NCBI GenBank assembly: GCA_913048145.1 | Contig: CAJWVP010000055.1 | Span: 1 to 11,325 of the forward strand | Direction of reading: 5' to 3' | From: an uncultured Rhodospirillaceae bacterium | GTDB lineage: Bacteria; Pseudomonadota; Alphaproteobacteria; Rhodospirillales; Casp-alpha2 | DNA: 11,325 nucleotides | Part shown: positions 1 through 7,193 of the stretch, piece by piece | Layout: each line of letters starts with the position of its first letter | Position numbering within the stretch: position 1 is the stretch's first letter | Made by a program: the position numbers and the translations under genes | The notes under the pieces: model-generated | Databases searched by the model: none | What the model saw: only the letters and a program-made list of their open reading frames with translations | What the model was told of the DNA's origin: nothing

Positions 1-242
1 TGCAATCGATTCGCGCCACCATGGAAAATGTTAATACGGTTGCTCAGGACATTGCAAAGACGGCGTCTGGAGAGGCTTTGGAAGCCACTAATAAACTGCT
101 ATCACAGTCCCAATATCTGCAGCATATGCTTGACGATATCATAGCGAAGACGCATCCCGATATGGCGAACCGCCTCTCGCCGCCGATGCCGCAGCAGGAC
201 TTGCCATCAGAATCCCGAGGCACGCCGCCGCGTGAGGCCTAG
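1..242 (+). CDS. C-terminal fragment, probable methyl-accepting chemotaxis protein (partial)
   Basis: The reading frame is open from the left edge (first full codon at base 3) and ends at TAG 240-242, so this is probably the 3' end of a longer gene. An ATG lies at 21, but it has no Shine-Dalgarno sequence in front of it (GCGCCACC), which argues against a free-standing 73-residue protein. The visible part is a predicted amphipathic helix (Ala, Glu, Gln and Leu rich, running through ENVNTVAQDIAKTASGEALE and on to MLDDIIAK). A proline-rich, charged tail follows. The pattern of a V..IA.TA...L.A...L..QS..L...DDI helix near the C-terminus resembles the end of the cytoplasmic coiled coil of alphaproteobacterial chemoreceptors, where the chain leaves the signalling domain. 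That assignment rests on a short stretch without a diagnostic motif and could be wrong. The gene converges on pgk, with 12 nt between the two stop codons. Confidence 0.45.
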   Translation, partial: QSIRATMENVNTVAQDIAKTASGEALEATNKLLSQSQYLQHMLDDIIAKTHPDMANRLSPPMPQQDLPSESRGTPPREA

Positions 243-254
243 GCGCTTCGCGAC

Positions 255-1448
255 TTAGTTTTCTAGCGCCGCAACTCCAGGAAGCGTCTTGCCCTCCAGC
301 CATTCCAAGAACGCACCGCCCGCCGTCGAGACGTAGGAGAAGTGATCCACCGCACCCGCGTTTGCCAGCGCCGCGACCGTGTCGCCACCGCCAGCGACAC
401 TCAGCAGGAACCCGTCCTGGGTCAGGCGCGCCGTTTCGCGGGCTACGGCGTTGGTGCCGGCATCGAAGGGCGAGATTTCAAAGGCACCAAGGGGGCCGTT
501 CCACACCACGGTGCGGCATCGGCCTATACGCTGAACCAAATCGTTGATGCTGGCAGGCCCTAAGTCCAGGATCATCGAATCGGCAGGTACACTATCCACG
601 GAAACCGTCTGACTTCTGGCTCCGGTTTCGAACGTCTGGGCCACCTTGGCGTCGACCGGCAAAATGATTTCGCACCCTTGTGCGGCTGCATTGGCCATGA
701 TGTCCTGGGCCTGGTCGGCCATGTCCGTTTCGGAGAGCGATTTACCCACATCGACTCCTTTGGCAAAGAGGAATGTGTTGGCCATGCCGCCGCCGATGAT
801 CAATTGATCTACCTTTGACACTAGGTTGCCCAGCACGTCCATCTTGGTTGAGATCTTGGCGCCGCCGACCACGGCTGCCACCGGGCGTTCTGGGTTCCCC
901 AGGGCGCCGCTAAGCGCTTCCAATTCCGTTTGCATCAGCCGTCCCGCCGCCGCCGGCAGCAGGCACGCGATTGCTTCGGTTGATGCATGGGCCCTATGGG
1001 CGCAGGAAAAGGCATCATTGACGTAGGCATCCGCGAGATCGGCTATGGCCTGGGCGAAGGTGCCGTCATTGGCTTCTTCACCGGCATGGAACCGAAGGTT
1101 CTCGAGAACCACGACCTCGCCGTTATCGGCTGAGGCTATGGCTGCCACGGCGTCCGTGCCGATGCAATCGGCGCCAAACGCGACTTTCTGGCCCAGACTG
1201 GTTTGCAGAGCGATCGCCACTGGTTGTAAAGACATCTCGAGTTTGCGTTGGCCTTTGGGGCGGCCGAAGTGCGACAGGACGATGACCTGCGCACCTTTTG
1301 CCTGCAGATCGCGGATGGTCGGCAAGGTTCGTTCAATTCGTGTCGTATCGGTGACTCGACCATCATGCATGGGAACGTTTAAATCGACGCGGACCAGCAC
1401 GCGTTTTCCAGCGACATCCAGATCATCAATGGTGTTGAACTGGCTCAG
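255..1448 (-). CDS. pgk: Phosphoglycerate kinase
   Basis: Cytoplasmic enzyme of glycolysis and gluconeogenesis that interconverts 1,3-bisphosphoglycerate plus ADP with 3-phosphoglycerate plus ATP. The family motifs are all present, numbered from the start chosen here: RVDLNVP (20-26), LSHFGRPKG (58-66), ENLRFHAGEEAN (116-127), VNDAFSCAHRAHAST (143-157), GGAKISTKMDVLGNL (195-209), GGGMANTFLFAKG (219-231), VVWNGPLGAFE (314-324) and the nucleotide-binding GGGDT (353-357). The nearest ordinary start, GTG at 1400, would remove 16 residues that include the usual N-terminal F-x-T-I-D-D-L segment and would begin at the V of KRVLVRV. No in-frame ATG, GTG or TTG lies further upstream. CTG at 1448-1446 follows a GGAGGAG by 7 nt and gives 397 residues, the normal length for the family, so I call a CTG start. 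The gene lies 81 nt downstream of ccmI on the same strand and may be partly transcribed with it. Identity is very secure and the start less so. Confidence 0.97.
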   Translation of the reverse strand: MSQFNTIDDLDVAGKRVLVRVDLNVPMHDGRVTDTTRIERTLPTIRDLQAKGAQVIVLSHFGRPKGQRKLEMSLQPVAIALQTSLGQKVAFGADCIGTDAVAAIASADNGEVVVLENLRFHAGEEANDGTFAQAIADLADAYVNDAFSCAHRAHASTEAIACLLPAAAGRLMQTELEALSGALGNPERPVAAVVGGAKISTKMDVLGNLVSKVDQLIIGGGMANTFLFAKGVDVGKSLSETDMADQAQDIMANAAAQGCEIILPVDAKVAQTFETGARSQTVSVDSVPADSMILDLGPASINDLVQRIGRCRTVVWNGPLGAFEISPFDAGTNAVARETARLTQDGFLLSVAGGGDTVAALANAGAVDHFSYVSTAGGAFLEWLEGKTLPGVAALEN

Positions 1449-1464
1449 GGCGAAACTCCTCCAG
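1449..1464 (-). promoter_or_regulatory. Ribosome binding site deciding the pgk start
   Basis: On the minus strand GGAGGAG (bases 1462-1456) is followed by seven bases, TTTCGCC, and then the in-frame CTG at 1448. This is a near-ideal Shine-Dalgarno sequence at ideal spacing. It is the main reason for calling the non-standard CTG start of pgk, because neither ATG, GTG nor TTG occurs at that place. Confidence 0.7.
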
Positions 1465-1529
1465 GAATTAGGTGGGCGGAGCTCTTTATAGGGTGTGAGA
1501 AGGCATGAGACCAGCGCCCGTGCGAAATC

Positions 1530-2690
1530 TTAGCGTTTAGCCGCTTTCGCCCGGGCTTCTGCCTCGGCGGCCTTAGCATCCTCGCCGAGAACCCGGTAGG
1601 CATTGGCTAAGCGCCGCCAGCCTTCGGGGTCGTCGGGTTTCTCCTCCAACCGGTCGGCTAGGCGTTGGACCATACCGCGAATCATTGCCTGGCGCTCCTC
1701 GGCGGTCATCTGACTAGCGGCCTCTACATCCTGGCGGCTTGGGCCTTGCGCAGTCGGCTCAGATGGCGACGGTCCCATGGCTAAGGCCGCAGCGCTGGGT
1801 TCGAAGCTGCGGGGATCAACGCCCAATTCCTTGGACGCGGCAACGATCTGGCTGCGGACCGTGGTCAACCAAGTTGCATCTGGCGGTGAAATGGAAATCA
1901 GGTCGACCCAATCCTGGATGGCGCCGCGAACGTCGTTCGCCTGCGCCTTGGCGAGCGCCAGGTAATAGCGGGCCCGAGGGTTGCGCGGATCGGCTGCAAG
2001 GGCCTTGTTGAACAAATCACTGGCCTGAGCGCTGACAATGTTGTTCTGCGTCGGGATCAGGGCTTCGGCATATTGGAGCAAGACGTACGGATTGTCTGGT
2101 GCGAGGTCATGGGCCTTTTTTATGGCGGTTAGGGCCTCTGTGGTGCGTCCTGAAGTCGCATGGTAGTTGCTGAGGAGCATCCATCCCTGCAGGTTGTCGG
2201 GCTCGGTTTGGAGGCGTTTTGCCAATCTTTGGGCTAAGGCTTCCATTTCTTGGGCTCGGCGCCGCTCGGCCACCTGCCGGGTTTCGGCGGCAATATCGCG
2301 TTCGGCATAGGGCAGGTTTGGGAGTTCCGGCGTCCCTATCACGATGTAGGCGACCAGCGCGGCCGACGGTGTAATTAGGGCGAGGCCAATGGTTGCGGGA
2401 GATAACGCTCCGGGCTTTAGCTCCTCGGCTTGTTTGGTGGTGGCTTCGACATCATCGGCCAGGGTTAAGATTCGTCGCTCGATCTCGGTGCGTGCTGCCG
2501 TCGCTTCATCCGCATTGAGAATGCCGCGCTGCATATCGCGGTCCAGTTCCAAAAGTTGATCCTTGTAGACGGTGACGTCGAACTCGGCTCGGGCTAGTGG
2601 GGCGACGTTTTTTTGTCGCACCAACGTTCGAAAGATTACTGCGCAGACAATCAGAGAGATCAGTCCAATCAAAACCCATAGCAGTGTCAT
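1530..2690 (-). CDS. ccmI: Cytochrome c maturation protein CcmI (TPR apocytochrome chaperone)
   Basis: CcmI binds apocytochrome c in the periplasm and hands it to the CcmF/CcmH heme-ligation complex. The 386-residue product has the usual bipartite build. A transmembrane helix sits at residues 1-20, followed by a cytoplasmic loop with a leucine-rich helical stretch (about 33-90). A second transmembrane helix (about 100-119) leads to a long periplasmic domain. That domain has tetratricopeptide-like repeats around 150-260 (for example LQTEPDNLQGWMLLSNYHAT, then LAPDNPYVLLQYAEAL and ADPRNPRARYYLALAKAQ). A further TPR-like helix pair lies near the end (about 340-380), after a Pro/Ser-rich linker at 300-320. 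The ATG at 2690 overlaps the ccmH stop by 4 nt (ATGA), with AAGGA 6 nt upstream, so the two are probably translationally coupled. It is the last ccm gene before pgk. Repeat boundaries are by eye. Confidence 0.93.
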   Translation of the reverse strand: MTLLWVLIGLISLIVCAVIFRTLVRQKNVAPLARAEFDVTVYKDQLLELDRDMQRGILNADEATAARTEIERRILTLADDVEATTKQAEELKPGALSPATIGLALITPSAALVAYIVIGTPELPNLPYAERDIAAETRQVAERRRAQEMEALAQRLAKRLQTEPDNLQGWMLLSNYHATSGRTTEALTAIKKAHDLAPDNPYVLLQYAEALIPTQNNIVSAQASDLFNKALAADPRNPRARYYLALAKAQANDVRGAIQDWVDLISISPPDATWLTTVRSQIVAASKELGVDPRSFEPSAAALAMGPSPSEPTAQGPSRQDVEAASQMTAEERQAMIRGMVQRLADRLEEKPDDPEGWRRLANAYRVLGEDAKAAEAEARAKAAKR

Positions 2691-3160
2691 GATCCGTCCT
2701 TGTCCAACAAATCATTGAGGCGGGCGCGCTCAGTATTGCTAAGTGCCACGGCCGCTGGTTTGCTTGGGGCGCCCCGGCGTTGGCGCCGATAGAACCCTAA
2801 CCCAGCGAAAAACGCTATCAGGACGAAAAGCACCGGGCCGCCCCACAGGACCAGCGTTGCGCCCTTAAATGGCGGCTTCAAGAGGACGAAATCGCCGTAG
2901 CGTGATACGACGTATTCAACCACTTCGTTATCGCTGTCGCCGGCGACAAGGCGTTCGCGCACCAGCACTCGTAAGTCGCGGGCCAGGGCGGCATCCGAAT
3001 CATCGATGGATTGGTTCTGACAAACAACGCATCGAAGGCCTTTTGAGATCTCTCGGGCCCGGGTCTCCATCAGCGAATTGGAGAGCATCTCGCTTGGATC
3101 GACGGCGGAAACCGGCGAAGCGAAAACCAGCAGGCCTAAGAAGAGTATCAGGTATCGCAT
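2687..3160 (-). CDS. ccmH: Cytochrome c maturation protein CcmH (CcmL-type thiol oxidoreductase)
   Basis: Membrane-anchored periplasmic thiol protein that works with CcmG to keep the apocytochrome CXXCH cysteines reduced before heme attachment. From the ATG at 3160 the product is 157 residues: a signal peptide (1-19, cleavage likely after SPVSA), the family's LRCVVCQNQSI motif with Cys44 and Cys47, a three-helix domain to about residue 90, one transmembrane helix (about 103-123) and a basic cytoplasmic tail. This is the short one-domain form. The TPR part found fused to it in Escherichia coli is a separate gene here (ccmI), as in many alphaproteobacteria. The open frame extends five codons upstream to a TTG inside ccmG, but that has no spaced Shine-Dalgarno sequence and would put charged residues before the signal peptide, so ATG 3160 is preferred. 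It starts one base after the ccmG stop. Confidence 0.94.
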   Translation of the reverse strand: MRYLILFLGLLVFASPVSAVDPSEMLSNSLMETRAREISKGLRCVVCQNQSIDDSDAALARDLRVLVRERLVAGDSDNEVVEYVVSRYGDFVLLKPPFKGATLVLWGGPVLFVLIAFFAGLGFYRRQRRGAPSKPAAVALSNTERARLNDLLDKDGS

Positions 3161-3161
3161 T

Positions 3162-3713
3162 TTAGGATGCGCCAACCTTACGTAGTCTCTCGATCATGGG
3201 CTTTACGGTGTTCTCCCAGATCTTCTTATCCAGTGGGCCGACGATCTTGTGCCGGATGACGCCCTTTGCGTCGACTAGGAAGGTCTCCGGTGCTCCGGTG
3301 ACCCCGAAGGCGATGGCGGCGCGACTCTTCGGGTCGTCGCCGACCAGGGCATAGGGGTCGCCATGCTTCTTCAGCCAGGCCGCTCCCGCGTCGGGGTCCT
3401 CTTCCCGCCAGTCAATGCCGTGAATGGTGACCGCGCCGGACTCCTTCAGGTCCATGAGGAACGGGTGTTCGGCCCGGCAGGCAACACACCAAGATCCAAA
3501 GATGTTGACCAACGCAACACTGCCTTTCAAGTCCGTGCTAGCAAAACCTTTGTTGTCGCGCCCCTTGATGGGCTTGAGATCGAAGTCCGGCACGGGCTTG
3601 CCCTCCAGCATGCTGGGCAAGCGTTTAGGGTCCTTGGTCAGGCCAACGGCGAAATAACCGGTTAAAATCAGAAACACTACAAGTGGTATTAGAAAGAAAA
3701 CACGCCGGTTCAT
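3162..3713 (-). CDS. ccmG: Thiol:disulfide interchange protein CcmG (DsbE)
   Basis: Membrane-tethered thioredoxin-like reductant of the cytochrome c maturation pathway, which accepts electrons from the DsbD/CcdA route and passes them to CcmH or apocytochrome c. From ATG 3713 the product is 183 residues. It has an uncleaved N-terminal anchor (about 5-24), the LEGKPVPDFDL entry strand (36-46), the active site WCVAC (Cys76, Cys79) within FGSWCVACRAEHP, the DWRE-type acidic segment typical of CcmG (about 101-104), and the GAPETFLVD cis-proline loop (140-148). The open frame runs 18 codons further upstream, but that part lies inside ccmF and precedes the anchor with polar residues. ATG 3713 sits 4 nt after the ccmF stop, with AAGGAG 9 nt upstream, so it is preferred. 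Confidence 0.95.
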   Translation of the reverse strand: MNRRVFFLIPLVVFLILTGYFAVGLTKDPKRLPSMLEGKPVPDFDLKPIKGRDNKGFASTDLKGSVALVNIFGSWCVACRAEHPFLMDLKESGAVTIHGIDWREEDPDAGAAWLKKHGDPYALVGDDPKSRAAIAFGVTGAPETFLVDAKGVIRHKIVGPLDKKIWENTVKPMIERLRKVGAS

Positions 3714-3717
3714 GCGA

Positions 3718-5700
3718 TCAGGCTCCTTGCACGGCCGCATCTGCGCGGCTGCGTTTTGGCGCGCCAACCCGGTGGCGTCGGTCCGTCAGGCTGATTGCAC
3801 CACCAAACACCATGATCAATGTGCCGATCCACATCCACACGACCAGGGGATTGAAGTATAGCCGCGTCACATAGGCACCGTTAGCGCCCTCCGGATCACC
3901 AATCACGGCATACAGGTCGCCAGCCAATGTTGTATGGATTGCAGCCTCCGTTGTTGGCTGTTTGGAGACGGCGTAGATTCGTTTTTCGGCGGCCAGATTC
4001 GTTACATGTTCGCCGTTTCGTCGGACCGTGAAGTTGCCGGCAACAACGCTGTAGTTTGGACCTGTACTGTCTTTGGCGCCGTCGAAAGTGAATTCGTAGC
4101 CGCTGATCATGACCCTATCGCCCGGTTTCATGACCTGAATGCTCTCCACCGTCCAGGCCCCAGCCCCAGCCATGCCGATGATGCTGACCGCCAGACCTAG
4201 ATGACCCAAGGTCATCCCCCAGCTGGCACGTGGCAGGCGGGTCACGCGGCGAAGCGCGTCACCTAATGGGATCTGGAAGAGACGGATGCGGCTGGCTAAT
4301 TCGGTCACGGCACCTAAGGCCAACCAGACCCCAAGCGCCAGCGCTATAGCGCCCAGAACGGGACCGTCCTGATGTGCTATGAAAGCCAGGAGGCCGGTCA
4401 ATAACGCGGCACCAAAAGCCAACCGGAGGCGTAGGAGCGCTGGAGTCACGTCGCTGCGCTTCCAATGCAGGAATGGCCCGATGGCCATGGCAACGATCAT
4501 TGGGATCATCAGAGGAATGAACACGGCGTTGAAGAATGGGGCCCCCACCGAGACCTTGCCGCCGCCCAGGGCATCGAGGAGAAGAGGATAGAGGGTGCCC
4601 AAAAGCACCGCTGCGGCCGCCGTGGTCATGACTAGATTATTGAACAACAAGGCCCCTTCGCGGGACACCGGTTGAAACAGGCCCGTGCTGGTGAGCTGCG
4701 GACCGCGCCAGGCATACAGCGCCAGCGAGCCGCCGATGACGATGATTAGTAGAACCAGGATGAAGACCCCGCGTGTCGGGTCCGTCGCGAAGGCATGCAC
4801 GGACGTGAGTACGCCGGAGCGGACCAGGAAGGTGCCAAGCAAGCTGAGTGAGAAGGTGATGATCGCCAAAAGCACGGTCCAGCCCTTGAGGGTGTCACGT
4901 TTCTCTGCCACCGTTGCAGAGTGCAGCAACGCCGTACCGGCCAGCCACGGCATGAACGAGGCGTTTTCCACTGGGTCCCAGAACCACCAGCCGCCCCAGC
5001 CCAACTCGTAATAGGCCCACCAGGATCCCAGCGCGATACCGGCCGTCAGGAAACACCAAGCCGCTAAGGTCCAGGGTCGCACCCACCGCGCCCAGGCGGC
5101 ATCGACCCGGCCTTCGATCAACGCTGCGATGGCAAATGAAAAGGCCATGGAGAATCCAACGTAGCCGAGGTAAAGCATAGGTGGATGGAAGGCGAGGCCG
5201 GGGTCCTGCAGGAGTGGATTGAGGCCTTGGCCGTTCAAGGGCGGAGGAAATATCCGTTCGAACGGGTTCGACGTAAAAAGCATGAAAAGATAAAAACCGA
5301 CCGCGACCATCGCCTGCACAGCCAACACCCGGGCCTTAAGGGTCGGCGGCAGGTTGCCGCCAAAGACCGCCACAGCGGCGCCGAACATACTTAGGATTAG
5401 GACCCAAAGCAGTAAAGAACCCTCGTGATTTCCCCAAACACCGGAAATCTTGTAGATCAGTGGTTTGTCGGTGTGCGAATTGCTAACCACATTCACAACG
5501 CTGAAGTCGGAAATCAGATAGACGTGGACCAAGCAGCCAAAGGCCAGTGCCACTAGGAGGAATTGAAGGATCGCCGTTGGTTGCGCCAATGCAATCCATG
5601 AGCAGTGGCGGCGCTGCGCGCCCACCAGAGGCACAGTGGATTGCAAGATGGACATGAAGAGCGCCAGGATGAGAGCGAAATGCCCCAATTCCGCGGTCAT
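3718..5700 (-). CDS. ccmF: Cytochrome c heme lyase subunit CcmF
   Basis: Large integral membrane protein that takes heme from holo-CcmE and ligates it to apocytochrome c together with CcmH/CcmI. From ATG 5700 it is 660 residues with many hydrophobic segments. The WWD signature lies at about 227-246 (WWAYYELGWGGWWFWDPVEN), where heme is held on the periplasmic face. The histidines expected for the family are visible: His172 in FHPP, His260 in LLHS, His302 in SVHAF and His500 in GHLG. A periplasmic domain (about 515-610) precedes the last transmembrane helix (about 616-638) and a basic tail. The ATG overlaps the ccmE stop (ATGA, 5700-5697), with GAAGGAG 8 nt upstream. A longer frame, beginning eight codons earlier inside ccmE, has no support. 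Length and motifs are normal for the family. Confidence 0.97.
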   Translation of the reverse strand: MTAELGHFALILALFMSILQSTVPLVGAQRRHCSWIALAQPTAILQFLLVALAFGCLVHVYLISDFSVVNVVSNSHTDKPLIYKISGVWGNHEGSLLLWVLILSMFGAAVAVFGGNLPPTLKARVLAVQAMVAVGFYLFMLFTSNPFERIFPPPLNGQGLNPLLQDPGLAFHPPMLYLGYVGFSMAFSFAIAALIEGRVDAAWARWVRPWTLAAWCFLTAGIALGSWWAYYELGWGGWWFWDPVENASFMPWLAGTALLHSATVAEKRDTLKGWTVLLAIITFSLSLLGTFLVRSGVLTSVHAFATDPTRGVFILVLLIIVIGGSLALYAWRGPQLTSTGLFQPVSREGALLFNNLVMTTAAAAVLLGTLYPLLLDALGGGKVSVGAPFFNAVFIPLMIPMIVAMAIGPFLHWKRSDVTPALLRLRLAFGAALLTGLLAFIAHQDGPVLGAIALALGVWLALGAVTELASRIRLFQIPLGDALRRVTRLPRASWGMTLGHLGLAVSIIGMAGAGAWTVESIQVMKPGDRVMISGYEFTFDGAKDSTGPNYSVVAGNFTVRRNGEHVTNLAAEKRIYAVSKQPTTEAAIHTTLAGDLYAVIGDPEGANGAYVTRLYFNPLVVWMWIGTLIMVFGGAISLTDRRHRVGAPKRSRADAAVQGA

Positions 5701-6140
5701 TGCGTGGTCTCCTTCGGTTTCCATTGACCGGACTGCTTCAACGCCTCGGCGACTTCTGGAGGCATGTAATTTTCGTCGTGCTTGGCCAATACCTCATCGG
5801 CTTGGAATACGCCGCCCTTCAGATGGCCCTCGGCAACAACGCCCTGACCTTCGCGGAAAAGGTCCGGAAGGATACCCTTGTACTGAACCGTCACGGTTTT
5901 CGCCGTATCGGTTATGGTAAAGGCGACAACAGCGCCCGCGAGCTTCTCGACGCTGCCAGCCATGACTAGACCACCGATGCGGAGCCGTTGGGCCGGGTCG
6001 GGTTTCTTATCGACCAATTCCGTGGGGCTGTAGAAGAACACGATATTGTCCTCGAACGCTGTGAGGATCAGCGCCGCCGACGACCCCAACAGCAGCAAGC
6101 CGATCATCACGAAAGTCAGCCGTTTGTGTTTACGTTTCAT
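5697..6140 (-). CDS. ccmE: Periplasmic heme chaperone CcmE
   Basis: Membrane-anchored heme chaperone that binds heme covalently through a histidine and carries it from CcmC to CcmF. The 147-residue product has a basic N-terminus and a signal anchor (about 8-28). The soluble beta-barrel domain (about 32-120) contains FFYSPTEL and RIGGLVMAGSV. The conserved LAKHDENYMPPEV segment carries the heme-attachment residue His121 and the axial ligand Tyr125. The tail after it is polar. It is therefore the common His-type CcmE rather than the Cys-type variant. ATG 6140 has AGGAA 7 nt upstream and overlaps the end of ccmD by 11 nt. The stop overlaps the ccmF start. Confidence 0.97.
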   Translation of the reverse strand: MKRKHKRLTFVMIGLLLLGSSAALILTAFEDNIVFFYSPTELVDKKPDPAQRLRIGGLVMAGSVEKLAGAVVAFTITDTAKTVTVQYKGILPDLFREGQGVVAEGHLKGGVFQADEVLAKHDENYMPPEVAEALKQSGQWKPKETTQ

Positions 6141-6315
6141 CGTTGGGTTCCTGTTGGCGACGGCGGGTCCTGGGGTTTAGGGCTGCGAGCTCGTCGCTGG
6201 ACGTGCGTTGAAACCGTCGGCTCATGATCCACAGTCCCACCATAACGAAGGCGACGATAGCGTAGGCCGGCCAAACGAAGCCGCCGTATCCCCCCATATC
6301 GAAAAAAGCCGCCAT
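6130..6315 (-). CDS. ccmD: Heme exporter protein CcmD
   Basis: Small membrane protein that helps release holo-CcmE from the CcmABC complex. The 61-residue product has the family layout. A short N-terminus with MGGYGGFVWPAY precedes one transmembrane helix (about 13-31) and a basic cytoplasmic tail (SRRFQR, then NPRTRRRQQ). ATG 6315 lies one base after the ccmC stop, with GGAAGG about 9 nt upstream. The 3' end overlaps ccmE by 11 nt. Sequence conservation in this family is low, so the call rests on size, topology, the GGYGxFVWPAY segment and its position between ccmC and ccmE. Confidence 0.93.
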   Translation of the reverse strand: MAAFFDMGGYGGFVWPAYAIVAFVMVGLWIMSRRFQRTSSDELAALNPRTRRRQQEPNDET

Positions 6316-6316
6316 C

Positions 6317-7078
6317 TTAGCCCACCTTCCCGGCAGCTACCTTGTCAGCCATGTCGGCCTGCTGCACCTGGCGCATGCGGAGCGCGCGAACCTTCATGGC
6401 GTTGATCTCTCCGCGCATACGGATCAGCAAAACCCACAGGTAATAGGCCTTGAAGGCTAGGGCCATGAGAATTAACGGGGTCAGCATGCTGGCATGAATG
6501 GCTGGCCCGCCGGCCTTCAGAACGCTGGCCGGTTGGTGGAGAGTGTTCCACCAGTCGACGGAGAACTTAATGATCGGAACGTTTACAAAACCGACCAATG
6601 CTAAAATTGCCGAGGCCTTGAACCCCCGTTCGGCGTCGTCAAAAGCGTTGTTTAGGGCCATGTAACCTAGATACAGGAAGAACAGGATTAGCACCGACGT
6701 CAGCCGTGCGTCCCAAACCCACCAAGTTCCCCACATAGGTTGTCCCCAAAGTGAGCCGGTCACCAGCGCCAGAAGCGTGAAGCAGGCGCCAATAGGGGCC
6801 GTGGCCCGGGCCGCAAGGTCAGCCAACGGATGCTTCCAGATCAATGCGGTTCCACAGGCGGCGGCCATGGCCGTATAGCAAAAGAGCGCCATCCAGGCCG
6901 CCGGTACGTGGATGTACATGATCCGGACCGTTTCGCCTTGTTGGTAGTCGGCGGGCGACGCGAAAAGACCGAAATACAATCCGGTCACGAAAAATAGAAA
7001 CGTCATACCCGCAGCCCAGGGCTGGATCACGTCGGCCAGGCGCACAAATCGTGTCGGATTTGCAAACCGATGAATCAT
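6317..7078 (-). CDS. ccmC: Heme transporter/handling protein CcmC
   Basis: Integral membrane protein that presents heme to CcmE and drives formation of the covalent heme-CcmE bond. From ATG 7078 it has 253 residues and six clear hydrophobic segments. The WWD motif is at 111-128 (WGQPMWGTWWVWDARLTS), and the two flanking histidines expected as heme ligands are His57 (YIHVPAAW) and His181 (LHQPAS). The open frame runs 14 codons further upstream, but MIHRFANPTRF matches the usual N-terminus and has GGAGGAG 11 nt upstream. An out-of-frame ATG in between meets a TGA after three codons. The C-terminal part (about 222-253) is a charged, probably helical cytoplasmic tail. Unlike the other ccm junctions, it is separated from ccmB by 115 nt. 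Confidence 0.96.
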   Translation of the reverse strand: MIHRFANPTRFVRLADVIQPWAAGMTFLFFVTGLYFGLFASPADYQQGETVRIMYIHVPAAWMALFCYTAMAAACGTALIWKHPLADLAARATAPIGACFTLLALVTGSLWGQPMWGTWWVWDARLTSVLILFFLYLGYMALNNAFDDAERGFKASAILALVGFVNVPIIKFSVDWWNTLHQPASVLKAGGPAIHASMLTPLILMALAFKAYYLWVLLIRMRGEINAMKVRALRMRQVQQADMADKVAAGKVG

Positions 7079-7193
7079 AGGACCATTTTCTCCTCCGGTA
7101 GCCAGGTGCCGGACACACAACGATATCGCAATACGAAATGTGGTTGAAAGAGACCTCGGCGCAAGTCAATTCTCGATGCGTGGTGTGCGAGGG
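7079..7193 (-). other. Gap between ccmB and ccmC within the ccm operon
   Basis: This 115-nt non-coding stretch is the only sizeable gap inside an otherwise tightly packed ccm operon. On the minus strand it contains TTGACT (like a -35 box) shortly after the ccmB stop. No convincing -10 box follows at 16-18 nt (the bases there read near CAACCA). A CGATATCG palindrome and the GGAGGAG ribosome-binding site of ccmC come later. I see no hairpin followed by a T run. It could carry a weak internal promoter, or simply be leader sequence or a relic of a longer ccmC start. Confidence 0.35.

Noticed and set aside
75..79. Any CRISPR array, insertion sequence, tRNA or rRNA in the window
   Set aside because: Reading the whole window I found no regularly spaced repeats, no transposase-like product or terminal inverted repeats, and no tRNA-like cloverleaf; nearly all bases are accounted for by housekeeping genes.
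242..270. Inverted repeat GGCGCT/AGCGCC between the convergent stops, as a bidirectional terminator
   Set aside because: The stem is only 6 bp around a 17-nt loop, it includes part of the pgk coding sequence, and no T run follows on either strand.
1045..1491. Plus-strand open frame opposite the pgk 5' end
   Set aside because: Antisense shadow of a gene with unmistakable phosphoglycerate kinase motifs; the translation is rich in Arg, Ser and Pro without family features.
3484..3500. CcmG active site WCVAC as a possible defect
   Set aside because: Both cysteines and the surrounding FGSWC..CRAEHP are intact, and the two residues between the cysteines vary in this family, so it is not good evidence of altered function.
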